The notes beneath the pieces were generated by a model. That model saw only the letters and a program-made list of their open reading frames with translations, did no database searches and was not told where the DNA came from. A stretch of DNA of 64,000 nucleotides from Rhodamnia argentea (taxonomy: Eukaryota; Streptophyta; Magnoliopsida; Myrtales; Myrtaceae), in the NCBI RefSeq assembly GCF_020921035.1, contig NC_063155.1, positions 7,363,001 through 7,427,000 of the forward strand, read 5' to 3'. Positions 44,277 to 55,958 of the stretch are shown piece after piece. A program made the position numbers and the translations under genes. The stretch's first letter is position 1. Every line of letters begins with the position of its first letter.

Positions 44277-45106
44277 CCTCGAGCAACGTTTTGCTCGCTG
44301 CAAGTTCAAGATGTTCACGTAGCCGTTCACTGGCAAAAGCCTCAATTCTGGAGGCAGAGAGATGTGAAAATGTGAAGTTGTTATAGAGATTTCATGGCTT
44401 ATGCTATGCAAATGCTAGTGAGAAAGAGAGAGAGAGAGCATAATGAGAAACCATTATCACTTCTCGATACTTTACGTAAGGTAGTCACTAGTCACAACAT
44501 ATGAGTGTATCACCAATTTTTCGCCATAGCCAAGATATCCCGCAGGCGCTTTCTTGCAACGAATCACCCTTTTTTCTCTCTCGGGGGCCTGAAACCTTTA
44601 CTCGCCACGTTTAGCCGACTGTGACCTTACGCCGGGGGGCTCGATCCCAAGAAAAGGGTGGAAAAGAAAAAGAGACGGAAGACGAAAAGGCCAAGGTTTT
44701 TTGCTTAGTCCTGCAAAAGCATAATGTGTTTTGGATAACATTCACTGATCTAGTTCATATTAATGCAATGCATCAATAATGGGGTGAACTTCAATCAACT
44801 TTAGTGTTAATTAAGATAAATAAATAAAAAGAAGATTGGAAGCTCAGTTATTTCGAACCACACGATTTCCCAATCAATGAGTGTTTTATGTAAAACATGC
44901 TATGATAGTGTGTGAATCTATGGTTGAGATTGTACCGTTCTTGACGGTACTGTCTGAGAAGTATTTCGCAAAATGATTAGTGTTGAGGGTTTAATGCTGG
45001 TTTTCATTCATTTCAGACAGGAATAAGTTTGCTTGCTAAGCAAGGAATTTTTATTCTTTCTTCTTCTGCATCATCTTCTTCCTTTTTCCCCCCCATTTGA
45101 AGTGGT

Positions 45107-45168
<62 letters not shown>

Positions 45169-45530
45169 TTTGTTGCTGAACGGTTGAATTATTCTTTCCC
45201 TTGGACTGTGAATTATCATCTCCTTCTTTACTGCTGTTCACATAATTTGGGAAATCTTGATTGGTTTTGTGGTCCACGTAAAGCCATTTTTAGGTTCCCA
45301 AAAGAGCTAAGAAGACAACCGGCCACTTCCCTGGACCCGGATCCTTGGACCTAAAGAACTTATAGCTGTTGATCGTGTGAGTCTATATGATCAATTGCTC
45401 TGATGAATTCGATCTATGTGGACCTGGCTTCGGGCGAGAATTCGCCTCTTTAGAAGCATCATTTCTTGATAATTTCTCTATTGTGGCGGGATTGGAGAAT
45501 ATGCAGCGACTAAAGATTTGGACACATCAT
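44277..45530. other. Upstream region of the COB-like gene, with a large (AG)n tract
   Basis: This is the presumed promoter side of COB. A short (AG)n lies at 44424-44438 and a long one, broken once, at 45107-45163. The frames through these tracts encode only Ser-Leu repeats and are not genes. Nothing else is recognised. Confidence 0.5.
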
Positions 45531-45534
45531 AAAA

Positions 45535-46166
45535 GGAAAAATACCAAAAAATTCCTAGACGTATTGCATTGTTACCAATTTCTAAGTTTTTCAATTGCAT
45601 CAATTTAGTCATAAACCGTTTCACATCCATGCCAAGTGAGTCCATCCGGTCGGTTTAGGCCTGAAATTGCTAATGTAGACGTCGGTCATTCTACGTGGTG
45701 CAATAGGTGCTGGCGTTGACATTTTCTAATATTTTTTTAAACGAAATTTAAGTTATTATTATTATTTTTCGTTTCTTTTTTTCATAAGACCTGCGCTAGA
45801 TTTGAAGGAGAACCGCCTCCCTCGCGCCCGGCAAGGTCACGAAGGCCCTCACGGCAAGCAAGGGCTTTCTAGCCCTTGCCCAATGGCCAGTGAAAGAAAG
45901 GAAAAAAAAAAAGGAAAATAATAAAAAAGAAAAGAAGAAAATCAAAATTTCATTTAAAAAAATCAAAAGATACTATAATATTATTAAAAATGTCAACGTC
46001 AACATCAATCACGTCACTAGGACAATCGAGCGTCCTAAATTGACCGAATAGACTCAATTGATACCAATGTGAAAAAGATTAATGATTAAATTGGTAAAAT
46101 TAAAAGGCTTAAGATTGAATTGATACGGACGTAATAAATTTACAACTTTTTTTTACACTTTTTCCC
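45535..46166. mobile_element. Mutator-like long-TIR element (family 1), about 632 bp
   Basis: The left end ggaaaaataccaaaaaattcc and the right end ...ttttacactttttccc are inverted. The arms contain the family phrases gtattgcattgttaccaatt, aaaccgtttcacatcc, and on the right tgaccgaatagactcaattg. The centre has a GC-rich inverted section (ctcgcgcccggcaagg, tcacggcaagcaaggg). The target duplication is unclear (6 of 9 at best). Confidence 0.5.
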
Positions 46167-46524
46167 GTCACGAAAAGAACCATTTTTTTACTCGGTGTTA
46201 ACCGGAAACTCTCAAATGTCACGACCAAAAGAAAATCGAGCATCAGTAAATGGACTCATTACTTGGCCTACTTTTTCCACATTCGGTTAACCCTAACCCT
46301 GATTGTCGTTGGTCCTCACTCCATGTGTTACTTCTCCATTTGTTGTGGGAGCTCTCAATACGGGAATTACTTTGATGAAACGCTTGATCACCAGCATGAT
46401 TGTGCGTGTAACCCAAGTTTACTACATAAAAAAAACAAATTATTCCAACTGTCATAACTGCTGATGAGCATCATCACTAGTGAAGACCTCCACGTTTGAT
46501 GTCAATGTCAAATCATATCGTCCA

Positions 46525-46936
46525 GCACTAATCTCAAAATGATGCTTTCACCGAATCAGAAGTCATTGGACGCAACGTGCGTTGGACCTCAGCAAGTGCT
46601 AAAACTAATTTATCTAAATTTTCAGATGTAAAATTTGAAAATATTTCTTGAGATAAAGAGAAGAAAAATATTTTCTTTTAATTTAAAGGATAATAATAGA
46701 AAATATGAATTTCACGTCGTTTTCGGATGGTTATTATCGGGTAGTCACATATAGTAGCAAGAGCGACCCGCGTCTAAAGTGAGTCATCAAAGTTTCAAAT
46801 CCTACATTGCTAGCATGTACTTCGCACAATGCTTGTTAATCATTTCGCTGGCGACATATCCCCGGTTAACAAGCACCGTACTGATCTCAAAATGATGCTT
46901 TCACGAATCAGAAGTTGTTGGATGTAACGTGCGTTG
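46525..46936. repeat. Direct repeat of about 60 bases, 355 bases apart
   Basis: The phrase atctcaaaatgatgctttca followed by cgaatcagaagt and aacgtgcgttg occurs at 46525-46585 and again at 46880-46936 with few changes. The DNA between has no gene. These could be ends of an unidentified element or a small local duplication. Confidence 0.6.
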
Positions 46937-47387
46937 TAAGGCTGTTCTGGGCCAACGGCTTATCAGCACAAGGGCATATAAAAGCTCAATCCATTGCTCC
47001 TAACAAATGGGCCTGAGCTAGCTCCATTTTGCAACTTGGGACTGTCTAGCAATGGCCACTTGAGCCCAAAAGAATTGAAATGGGGCCTCAAAGGCCCGTG
47101 CAGTCTCCGATCGTGTGACCGTTCGACGGCCGGCCGGCCGGCCAACTCAAAAAGAAAATCGGAGAATTTCCTATGAATTAGAGGTCTCGCCCTCTCGTGG
47201 TGACCTTCATCACTCTCTCGCGAATTCTCGAGAATTCCGACTTTCTAACAAGTTCCCGCTTCATATATACAATTCTCTCGCTTTTAAGATATACCTTACA
47301 ATGGTATAAACGGGTGAACTTGTATCCAATAGACTACTCAAACGTAGAGAGATTAGGGACCGAATAGTCAGCCCTCCCTATTATATC

Positions 47388-48321
47388 GACAAAAGGACAC
47401 TACGAGTGCCAATCTTTGTGTATAGTACTCACTTTAGTGCAAATATTTTTTTTTATCACTTAAGTGCCAATTTTTTTGAAAAATAGTTATTTCAGTGCCA
47501 ACTCCAGTGAGCTTCGTCGAAAATCTAACACGGCATCTACATGGCTCGCCGGAGATTCCAAGTCAGCAATAAAAAAAAAAATCAAAAGTTAAAAAAATTA
47601 AAAAAGCTAAAAAAATAATCTTAAAAAAAATTGTGTTGCGGCGGTTACGACTTGGAAGCTCCGGTCGCCATCGCCCACTATCACCAGCAATGGCTGACGA
47701 GGGTAGGGAATGTCCGACGGGGATCACCGAGTGGCCGCCGACACCCGCCAACCTCAAGTGTGGCCGCGCTAGGGTTGACGGGGCATCGCCATTGCAGATT
47801 TGGGTTCGGCTCAACCTCGCCCAATTCTGCGAGGTCCGGCCTCGCCTACCACTTGAGGACCCCGTCGGCCATCCCCCCACCCTTGCCAACCATTGCCGGC
47901 GATGGTGGGGGGCGGCAACTAGGGCTTCAAGCCCTCGCCGTTGCAACAAATTTTCAATTTTTGTTTTTTCATTTTTTTTTAGTTATTCAGGTCATTTAAT
48001 TTTTAAAAAATATTTTAGCTTTATTTTGTAAAAAGATATTACACGTGTCATCCACGTGGACTTATTATTTTAAAAAAATTTACCACATGGACACCATGTG
48101 GTTTGACCTTTTTTTTAAAAAAATCCACAAAAAATTAATAAAAAATACCACGTGTATTGTTTGGCCGGAATTGATACTTAAGTAATCGTTTTTTGCTAGA
48201 ATTGACACTTAACTGATCTTTTTTTCTCCGATGTGGCACTTAAGTAATCCAAAAAAAAAAAAATATTGACACTAAAGTGAGCATCGTACACAAATATTGA
48301 CACACCAAGTGTCTTTTTGTC
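47388..48321. mobile_element. Mutator-like long-TIR element (family 3), 934 bp, perfect 10-bp duplication
   Basis: It begins GACAAAAGGACAC and ends GTGTCTTTTTGTC. The arms of about 170-200 bases are inverted (left: ctcactttagtgcaaatatt, cacttaagtgccaattt; right: the inverse of the same). ctattatatc flanks it exactly on both sides (47378-47387 and 48322-48331), matching the 9-11 bp duplications of Mutator elements. The centre (about 47640-47950) is GC-rich, open in several frames and without a known domain. It may be captured genomic DNA (Pack-MULE-like) or only biased sequence. No transposase. Confidence 0.75.
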
Positions 48322-48331
48322 CTATTATATC

Positions 48332-49501
48332 TTAGTCATTGTCTGCCAGTGTCGGTGTCAACCAAGGAAACGGATCCTATGAGATGAGTGCTTTTCGATT
48401 AAGAGACACAGCCAGTTTGAACTTTAGGACGGGGATGGCCCCGATCTGGGTAACCGGCCGAAATGACGAGACGTGTGAGAATTCTTTGAAACTACAGAAC
48501 GTCGCATGATGTGCGAACAATATCAAAAGAATTCCCACCATCATCGATAAGTCCAAACCGGGCATTTGTTATTGCACAAATAGCATTGTTGTCGTCGAGA
48601 GGGAGGTAACTGTGCGCAACTAAGACTGGCCTAATGTTCTCAACTTAATCGATTGATTCTTTTTTTTTTTTTTCTGTTCTTACCCACTAACTGATTTTTT
48701 ATTGTATGCACGAAATTAATTTGGTTGTACTTAATGATAAAAGATATGTGAATGTATAACTCCAAGTCAAGCTCATGTAAGCTTATGTACTACTAAAAAC
48801 TTCTTTAAAGGGATGAGGGGGTAGGCCTATGAACACTCAACATTTACAGAAACCAACGTCTCTATCGTATTTACGGATTTAAATGTACTTTAGTAGGTAA
48901 AGAAAACGATATTCGGCGAAAGAAGCCCCAACTTACAGAATCGAATAGCGAAGAGATTATTATATGGTCTCGAAGCATACTTGTTCTTGCGCGCTGCCAG
49001 CTACCACGTGCTTTCAGAGCCCGCGACGCTTTAGGGTCGTAACGAATCGCGCTTTGCGAGCAATTAGTCCTGATTCATGCGATTGCTAGAGCCATCATCA
49101 TGGTCATTGAAAACAAATGCTAACTAGAGCACATAATTAGGGCATGCGTGTGGATCCCATTCTCAAAGTAAGAAGGGGGGTCCTCTTCTAATGGACATGA
49201 ACATGAGAGATTGATTGATTGCATTTTTTTTTTAAATTATTATTGTGCTATATCATATGATTGTTAAATAATGAGACCTATCCAAGACTATAGTGACCTT
49301 GGTCTTGTGCTCCAATCTCAGATGGCAAAGACCAGCTGGTGGCTTAGGGCTCATGAATCAACGTCAAGCATCTCATAATTAGAAGCCAAAAGGGAGCAAG
49401 TGGCTAAGTTCTCTCCCCTCGTTATGGTCCACATGAGAACATTAGAACTAGGGCAAAAAGTTAAAAATAGAAAAATAAAATAACAAAGGGTTTTCGTTTT
49501 T
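48332..49501. other. Intergenic, no gene recognised
   Basis: Poly-T and poly-A tracts and short frames only. Nothing with a recognisable family on either strand. Confidence 0.45.
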
Positions 49502-49730
49502 GGACGCCGTTTGTTTCGAGAAAAAATGAATGGTTTGCAAAATATCTTCCTAAAGATGATCGCTTGTGTTACTTACAAAAATAAATAAAAGAATATTTTC
49601 ATCGTCCACTAAATTTTTTTTAGACAAAGTTATTGTGGATAATGAAATCGTTCTTAATAAACTAATTGTTTCAAGCAATAAAAATATTGTTTTTTTAATT
49701 TTTTTTATTTTTCGCGAAATAAATGGATTC
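49502..49730. mobile_element. Tourist-like MITE, diverged relative of 878-1066
   Basis: The ends ggacgccgtttgtttcgag and ttcgcgaaataaatggattc are inverted and match the 878-1066 family (cgttcatttcgcgaaaaa). TTA follows the right end, and TTT stands at the left. The interior is AT-rich with aatattttcatcg and aaatattg words. Old and non-autonomous. Confidence 0.45.
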
Positions 49731-49739
49731 TTAATATTT

Positions 49740-50870
49740 TTTTCAACATGCTTAAAGCTGGTGTTGGAGAAGCATCCAACAAGGGAATATATGTATGATT
49801 ACGATCCATGAATCATCATCTTCATAATCATTATCATTCCCATGGAAACTTTACTACGCATGCAAGTGTGTTCAGGAACCTCTCTCTCTTTTCTCTGGCT
49901 AAGAATCGATTCATCTCTCCCTTTCGAGTTCTTTAATGAAACCGATTTGTGGTACCAAATGGGGTTTTGTAATAATTGGTGATGAGGACGACGACGGCGA
50001 CGATGGTGACCGGGGAATTGCTTTGTTCCCATCTCTAGGGTTCTTGAGCCTCAAGCCACTCGGGCATCGAGTTTGCGCGACCATAGCGGGCCGGATTCGT
50101 TTCGTAACTAATAGAATTTGAACGCGTGATGCCAAATGCATTTTTATTAGGTCGGTTGATCAAAACAGCCGTGGATCTCATGAGCCCATGCCTCAAAATT
50201 TCCTTGCCAAGCTACATGAAACAGATTTGGGAAAAACCTTGCTCACGGTATCTAAGCAATTCTTCCTGAAGTTTTTACAGAACTTCCCTCTTGTATCATC
50301 AAACTGTTAACCATTAATACAACACCAACATTACTTGATTCCAAATTGCGAATGAAAAATTGATTAAGATAATTTCTCGAGTGACCGTGAAAGATTGAAA
50401 CTGTGACGGCGTCATGACGAATTGGTCGAGTAAAAATGCTTTCATTTTTTTTTATGACTATATGTGCCAAAGAAAGTCTTTAATATTACGATTATGACCT
50501 CACAAGTTGGACAGATTTAATATTTAATCAACTTGGGGCTGCAGGCACTATATAGTCTTGTTAAATGTGGGCCTAATCTTGCTTTGTATTGGGCAAGTTA
50601 AGATATGATGAAATTAATTAAGCACAATATATTCCTTTGGCATCCGGAAAAATTAAGCTCCCTTTCTTTGGGCCACCTCCGATCACTTTATAGCCATAGC
50701 ATAAAGCAGGGCGTACTTTACACATAAACCAGATATTATAATGTGAGACGAAAAATTATCAAGTGCACCCGATCGCGCTCTAGTTCGTATCTGAACCGTT
50801 GAAGACGATGGGCTTTTTCATTTACTCAGTGATAGGACCCTCCGAACTCGATAAATTATTGAGCAAATAT
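49740..50870. other. Intergenic, no gene recognised
   Basis: A short run gacgacgacggcgacgatgg lies near 49988. The 60-77 codon frames on both strands are not conserved families. Nothing else is supported. Confidence 0.4.
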
Positions 50871-51405
50871 ATGTCCAATCCGAGAAAACAGCATTAGATG
50901 ACAGCAAAGCGAGTGCTTCGTTATTTTCGTAGTTCATTTGACTCTGAGTTATGTTATGAAGGCATGAAAAGCTCAAAGAAACATCAAGCGTTAAAATTGA
51001 AGTGTTTTGTGGATGCTGGTTGGAAACATGACATTGATAGCAGGAAGTCGACCAACGGATGTCATTTTCTTATTTGGCGAAGCTGTGAGTTGGATACGCA
51101 AGAGCTAGAGCACAGTTGTTTTATCTAGTACTATGGCAGAGTACATGACTTTTACTCATGCGTCTAAAGAGTGATTTAGATGCACAAATTACGTAAAGTG
51201 CTTGGTTTTGCACAAGGACAAGTGAAGATTGGATATGATAGCCAGAGTGCTATATTCTTGGCTAAGAATCATCGATTTCATGTAAGAACAAAGCACATCG
51301 ACATACAATATCACATCATCCGAGAGAAAATAGAATAGAAAGTTGCAGAGCTGGAGTAAGTTGACACACAGGTGAATAGTGTAGATTTTTTTGACCAAGG
51401 CCGTG
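50871..51405 (+). pseudogene. Decayed Ty1/copia fragment (end of RT and RNase H)
   Basis: The reading MSNPR...TAKRVLRYFR, CFVDAGWKHDIDSRKSTNG and then KVLGFAQGQ...DSQSAIFLAKN, HVRTKHIDIQYHIIREKIE follows the order of copia polyprotein ends: the RT C-terminus, then RNase H with DAxW and DSRKST, the DNQSAI-like site, and the RTKHID motif. An in-frame TAG at 50895 and later frame breaks show it is dead. No LTRs were recognised around it. Confidence 0.8.
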
Positions 51406-52375
51406 AGTGCGGGAAAGTATGAATGGTGTATAATTGAGTTGAGTCTAAAGAAGCATCTTGAAGTATTCACCAAGTGGGAGACCCGCAACTAAGCGATCAA
51501 ATGAGCTTTAGTGTTTTTGGAGCATGACATCTCCCGTTCCATCGAAACCACAGAATAGATCGGCTCGCGGGGGTCGAATTTCGGTGGAGTAGAATAATAT
51601 CGTCCAGGTGCACCTAAATTTATGTCCTTGTGGATGTCGAAAATTTAGAGGTTGTGTCTAAGCCCCAAATGAAGTGATGAAAATGCTTCCATGTCAAGAT
51701 AGCCAAAATTAATCATCGGACTAGGGTTGGTTTTAACCCCCAGTACAGCTTTCGTACGGCCGGACGCCCTTGGCTTCAAGATAACACTTGAGACCACCAC
51801 TTAGATTCTTGCATATGTGTAAACAATTCGTGGTGTTGCTAGAGAGAGAGAGAGAGAGAGAGGGAGCTAAAGGAGAGGGAATAAGAAGGAGATATGAGTG
51901 TGAATGGGAATCCAAAAAAATGAAAGGAACCAAAGAAAAAAAAAATTAAAGATTTAGGGGATAAAAGACGGTATCGGTGTTATAATTATTTTACAACATG
52001 CACTATAATGTCATTATTTTCTAAAAAGCAATTACTTAAGCGATTCCAATGATAGAAAATTTCATATTCTTTACTGGAGTCGCTGAAATGGATGCTTTCA
52101 AAATATTTTTGCAGTGAATTGATCGTTCATTTTGTCCTTAAAGTTTTGGCACGAGACACTTTAAAATTGTGTGGACCGTAATTGTGTACCGATCGACGAT
52201 GTAGACCATATCAATTTTTCACAAATTGAGAATTTGGGATTTAATTGGTTCCCAAACGTTCGCGAGTATTGATCCTCACAGTTGACCATAGACAAGTACT
52301 CCATTAATCCATTTCCATAAGGCTCCAAACTCTGTCGTTCAATCTACAACAGAGCAAGGTCAGAGGAAAAACAAA
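51406..52375. other. Intergenic, possibly the decayed 3' part of the copia element
   Basis: A (AG)n microsatellite lies at 51841-51862. No LTR ends could be fixed and no gene is seen. Confidence 0.4.
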
Positions 52376-52377
52376 TG

Positions 52378-54060
52378 CGAAGACACGAATAATGCGAAAT
52401 TTTACTTACTTCATTTTTTCTATGAAAAAATATATATCTTTGTGATTCCAAATGGACATAATGTTTGCTCCATGATCTTGGTTTTAGGAAAAAGTGTCAA
52501 AAAAATCATAAACCTATTGTATTGATGTCAATTTAGTCTTAAACATTTTATTGATTCTAATATAATCATAAATATTTTGCATTTGTGTCAATTGAGTCCA
52601 TTCAATTAATTTTCGTCAGAAACCTCTCACGTGAATTAGAAGTGATCGATTCCAAGATGGATGACTCCCACCTTAGAACTAAGAACCGCCCGCTAAGGAC
52701 CGGTTCCTTAAAATGGAAATTGTGAACCATCACTTGTTCCATGGACCCACCCGGTTCTTGGGTGGGCACATGAAACCGGTCTTACCAAGCATCTAAATAA
52801 ATTAAAAAAGATTGTACGCGATTGAACCAATGAAGCCATTCTCAATTTTCCATGGGATAAAGAGACAGACATGATCGTTGCTCGTGCACTTGATTTCGTT
52901 GACGAATTTACGGAAAAAAATCAGCAAGCGCACCACTAACGAAGATCACATAGTGTTCTTTAATGAGTAAAGAGTTTGCCACAAAGTTCCGAAGCTTAAT
53001 CCATAATCTTACATCACATATCACACATGAATCAGTTTGCCACAAATTCGCGAAAGCAAGCAAGCAAATGACATAAATCAACTTCTCAACAGAGGAAAAA
53101 TGAAGTTAAACACTAATCTCCTTTTCTCAAGAGTAAAAAAAAGCAAGCAATTTCTCAAGCTTTGAGAGCTCATGAGCACCGAAAATAAACCAACTTCTCA
53201 AGCTTTCAATTTATGTCTATATTATATACATAGGTTCGGCCTAGTTGGTCCGGGTGGGTGGTTCGTACTTAGAACCGGAAACCGAATCGATACCCGTCGA
53301 TTCTAGCAAATCGGAATCGAGAACCGAACTAGTACCCTATGCGAACCACCCAAAACCAACCAATTGGGTACGATTCAGTCTGGTTAGAGTGGATCCCGAT
53401 TTTTTTACTCATCCTAACGTGGACGTCGACCATCTTACGTGTATGGTCAGTCCTAATGGGAACATTTTCAAATTTTTAATAAGTTTTTCTTTTTCCCTTT
53501 CTTTTTCTTTCCCTATTCTTTTTTACCAATACCGCCGATCACTAGTGGCATGTCGAGAGGGCTGGCCTTGCCTGCTAAAGATGAGGGCCGGCCTCGCCAT
53601 ATCTAGCGATGCTAACCCATGTGACCTCCATTGCGGCCACCTATGCCGATCCATTCGACCTTCGCGAATGGTGAAAGAGAGAGAGATGGAGAGACACAGT
53701 GACGACTTAAGTGGGCGGGGGGCTGGTGTTGACGAGGGCTAGAGGCGCAATAGCAAGGCTTCGTCACAGCCTCGACCCGGCAAGGATGACCTCGCTGAGT
53801 CTCATCCTCTCCCAAGCAACACCCGACGAGGCCTCCCCCGGGCGAGGACGGCCTCGCCAGATCTGGCAAGGGCGATGCTCGTCCTTGCCCACATGAGGCC
53901 AGCTGTCCCGCCCACCAACAAGTAGAAGAGGAAAAAAAGAAAAAAAAATACGAAGACCTGAGTGATGAAGAAAATTTTACTTACTTCATTTTTTCTAAGA
54001 AAACTAATATATCTTTATAATTTCAAATGGACATAATGTATGCTCCATGATCTTGCTTTT
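52378..54060. repeat. Locally duplicated flank around broken Mutator-like and hAT fragments
   Basis: The phrase ttttacttacttcatttttt ... ccaaatggacataatg ... gctccatgatcttg occurs at 52378-52495 and again at 53951-54060, both times directly before a family-1 Mutator-like left end. Between the copies lie that first left arm (52496-52625), hAT-MITE-like phrases (52640-52790 and 53233-53365) and the interior of a family-1 element (53400-53930). The plus frame at 53245-53742 is composed of these repeats and is not a gene. Confidence 0.55.
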
Positions 54061-54981
54061 GGGGAAAAGTGTTGAAAAAGTACCCAACATATTGTATTGG
54101 CATTAATTCATTCCTAAATATTTTATTGGTGCCAATTAAATCATAAACCTTTGCATTTGTGCCAATTGAGTACATCTGGTCAATTTTGATTGAAAATCGC
54201 TAACGTGGACGTCCGTAATCCTACGTGGTACAGCTAGTGCTAACGTAAAATTTTGAAATACTTTTTTCAATTATTTTTATAATATTTTGAATTTTTTTAT
54301 TTTTTTCCTTTCTTTTTATTTGCATCTTCTTTTTTGCTAGTGTTGCCGACTAGCCACACACCGGGAGGGCTAGCCTCACCTACTTGAGGGCGAGCGTCGG
54401 CGAGGGCAAGCCTCGCCATATTTGGCGGTGCCAACCCATGTGACCTTCATTGCTAATGCCTAAGCTAACCCATGCGACCTTCGCGAATGGCGAAAAAGCG
54501 ATGGAGGGACGCAACCATGACTCAAGTGGGTGAGAGGCTGGGGTTAACGACTATTGAAGGCGAAATGGTATGGCCCCGTCGTGGCCTTGACCAAGCAAGG
54601 GTAGCCTCGCCAAGCCTCATCGTCTCCTAAGTGATGTCCAGCGAAGCCGTCCCTAAACCAAAGCGGCCTCGCCAGATCTAGCGATGGGAGCCCTCACCGA
54701 CGGTCGCATTTTGCCCGGTCGAGGCTGGCTAGCCCAACCACCATAAAATAGAAGAGGGGAAAAAAAGAAAGGAAAAAAATAGAAAAAATATTTTATAATA
54801 TCCATGACATGTCGGCCAAGCCACATGGGAAGGCCGACGTTCACGCCAGTGATTTTCGATAAAAAATTGACTAATGAACTCAATTGGCACAAATGTAAAA
54901 GATTTATTGACATCAATAAAAAGTTTAGAACTCAATTGACATCAATATAATAGGTTGATAACTTTTTTTTTTACTTTTCCC
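54061..54981. mobile_element. Mutator-like long-TIR element (family 1), about 921 bp
   Basis: It starts ggggaaaagtgttgaaaaag and ends ...ttttttttacttttccc. Both sides carry ttgctttt, read as cttgctttt / attgctttt (8 of 9). The arms hold the family phrases for both orientations; the centre is GC-rich (gcctcacctacttgagggcg). The flank on the left is the second copy of the 52378-52495 repeat. Confidence 0.65.
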
Positions 54982-55060
54982 ATTGCTTTTGAGTTGAACA
55001 AAAACAAAGAGAAATAGTGGCGGAGTTAGAATATCTGGTATGTGAGTTTTACTTTTGGCT

Positions 55061-55949
55061 GGGAAAAGTATCAAAAAAATTGCATTAGTACCAATTCAAT
55101 CCTAAACCTTTTATTTGTGCCAATTTAGTCCTAAACATTTTATATTTATGTTTTGTCCATCCGGTTAATTTTGGTCAAAAATTGCTGATGTGGACACCAA
55201 TCGTCCCACGTGGCATGGTCAATGCCGATACGAGCCTTTTTTAAAGTATTTTTTAATAATTTTTTATTATAAATTTTCTTTTTTTTTTCTCTTTTCCTAT
55301 TTTTCTTTCTTTTTCTTTACCTCTTCTATTTGTTGGTGATTGGCCATGACCGGGACGGTTGGCCTCGCCTAGATGAGGGCAAGCGCCGATGAGGGCTCCC
55401 CTCGTCAGATCCGGCAAAGCCGACCTCGGCCAAGCCAAGGCAGCCTCGCCGGGCATCACTTGGGAGAGGACAAGGCCCAGTGAGGCCTTCCTCACCTAGT
55501 TAAAGCCACCCTCGCCTGGTCAAGGCCGCGATGAGGCCTCGCCATCGCGCCTCTAGCCGTCATCAACACCGGGCCCTCGCCCAAGCTAAGGAGGCCTTGC
55601 CGGTGCTCGCCCTCAAGCATGCAAGACTGGTCCTCCCGACATGCTACCAATGGCCCATTGGCAGCATTGGCAAAAAAGAAGAGGGAAAGAAAAAGAAAAG
55701 AACAAATTAAAAAAATAAAAAATTGATAAAAAAAATTTTAAAAAACTGTTTAAAAATATCCACATTAGTGCTAGCCGTACCACGTGAAACGATCGACATC
55801 TATGTCAAGCATTTCTTGTCAAAATTAGTCAAATGGACTTAACTGGCACAAATACAAAAAGTTTAGAACTAAATTGGCACCAATAAAAGATTTAAAATTG
55901 AATTGACACAAATATAGTAGGTTTAAGAATTTTTTTTATACTTTTCCCC
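55061..55949. mobile_element. Mutator-like long-TIR element (family 1), 889 bp, best copy
   Basis: It starts GGGAAAAGTATCAAAAAAATT and ends with the inverse ...TTTATACTTTTCCC. cttttggct stands exactly on both sides (55052-55060 and 55950-55958), a perfect 9-bp duplication. Arms of about 180 bases carry gtttagtcctaaac-type and cgtggcatggtcaatgccg-type phrases. The GC-rich centre (55330-55670) has repeated gcctcgcc/ggcgagg words in both directions and no transposase domain. This copy defines the family seen in part at 1-205, 5585, 21670, 25217, 27696, 36990, 45535, 52496 and 54061. Confidence 0.85.
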
Positions 55950-55958
55950 TTTTGGCTC

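Noticed and set aside
45013-45277. Two Ser/Leu-rich 68-codon frames
   Set aside because: Translations of an (AG)n microsatellite.
53245-53742. 165-codon plus frame
   Set aside because: Composed of hAT-MITE-like and Mutator-like repeat sequence.
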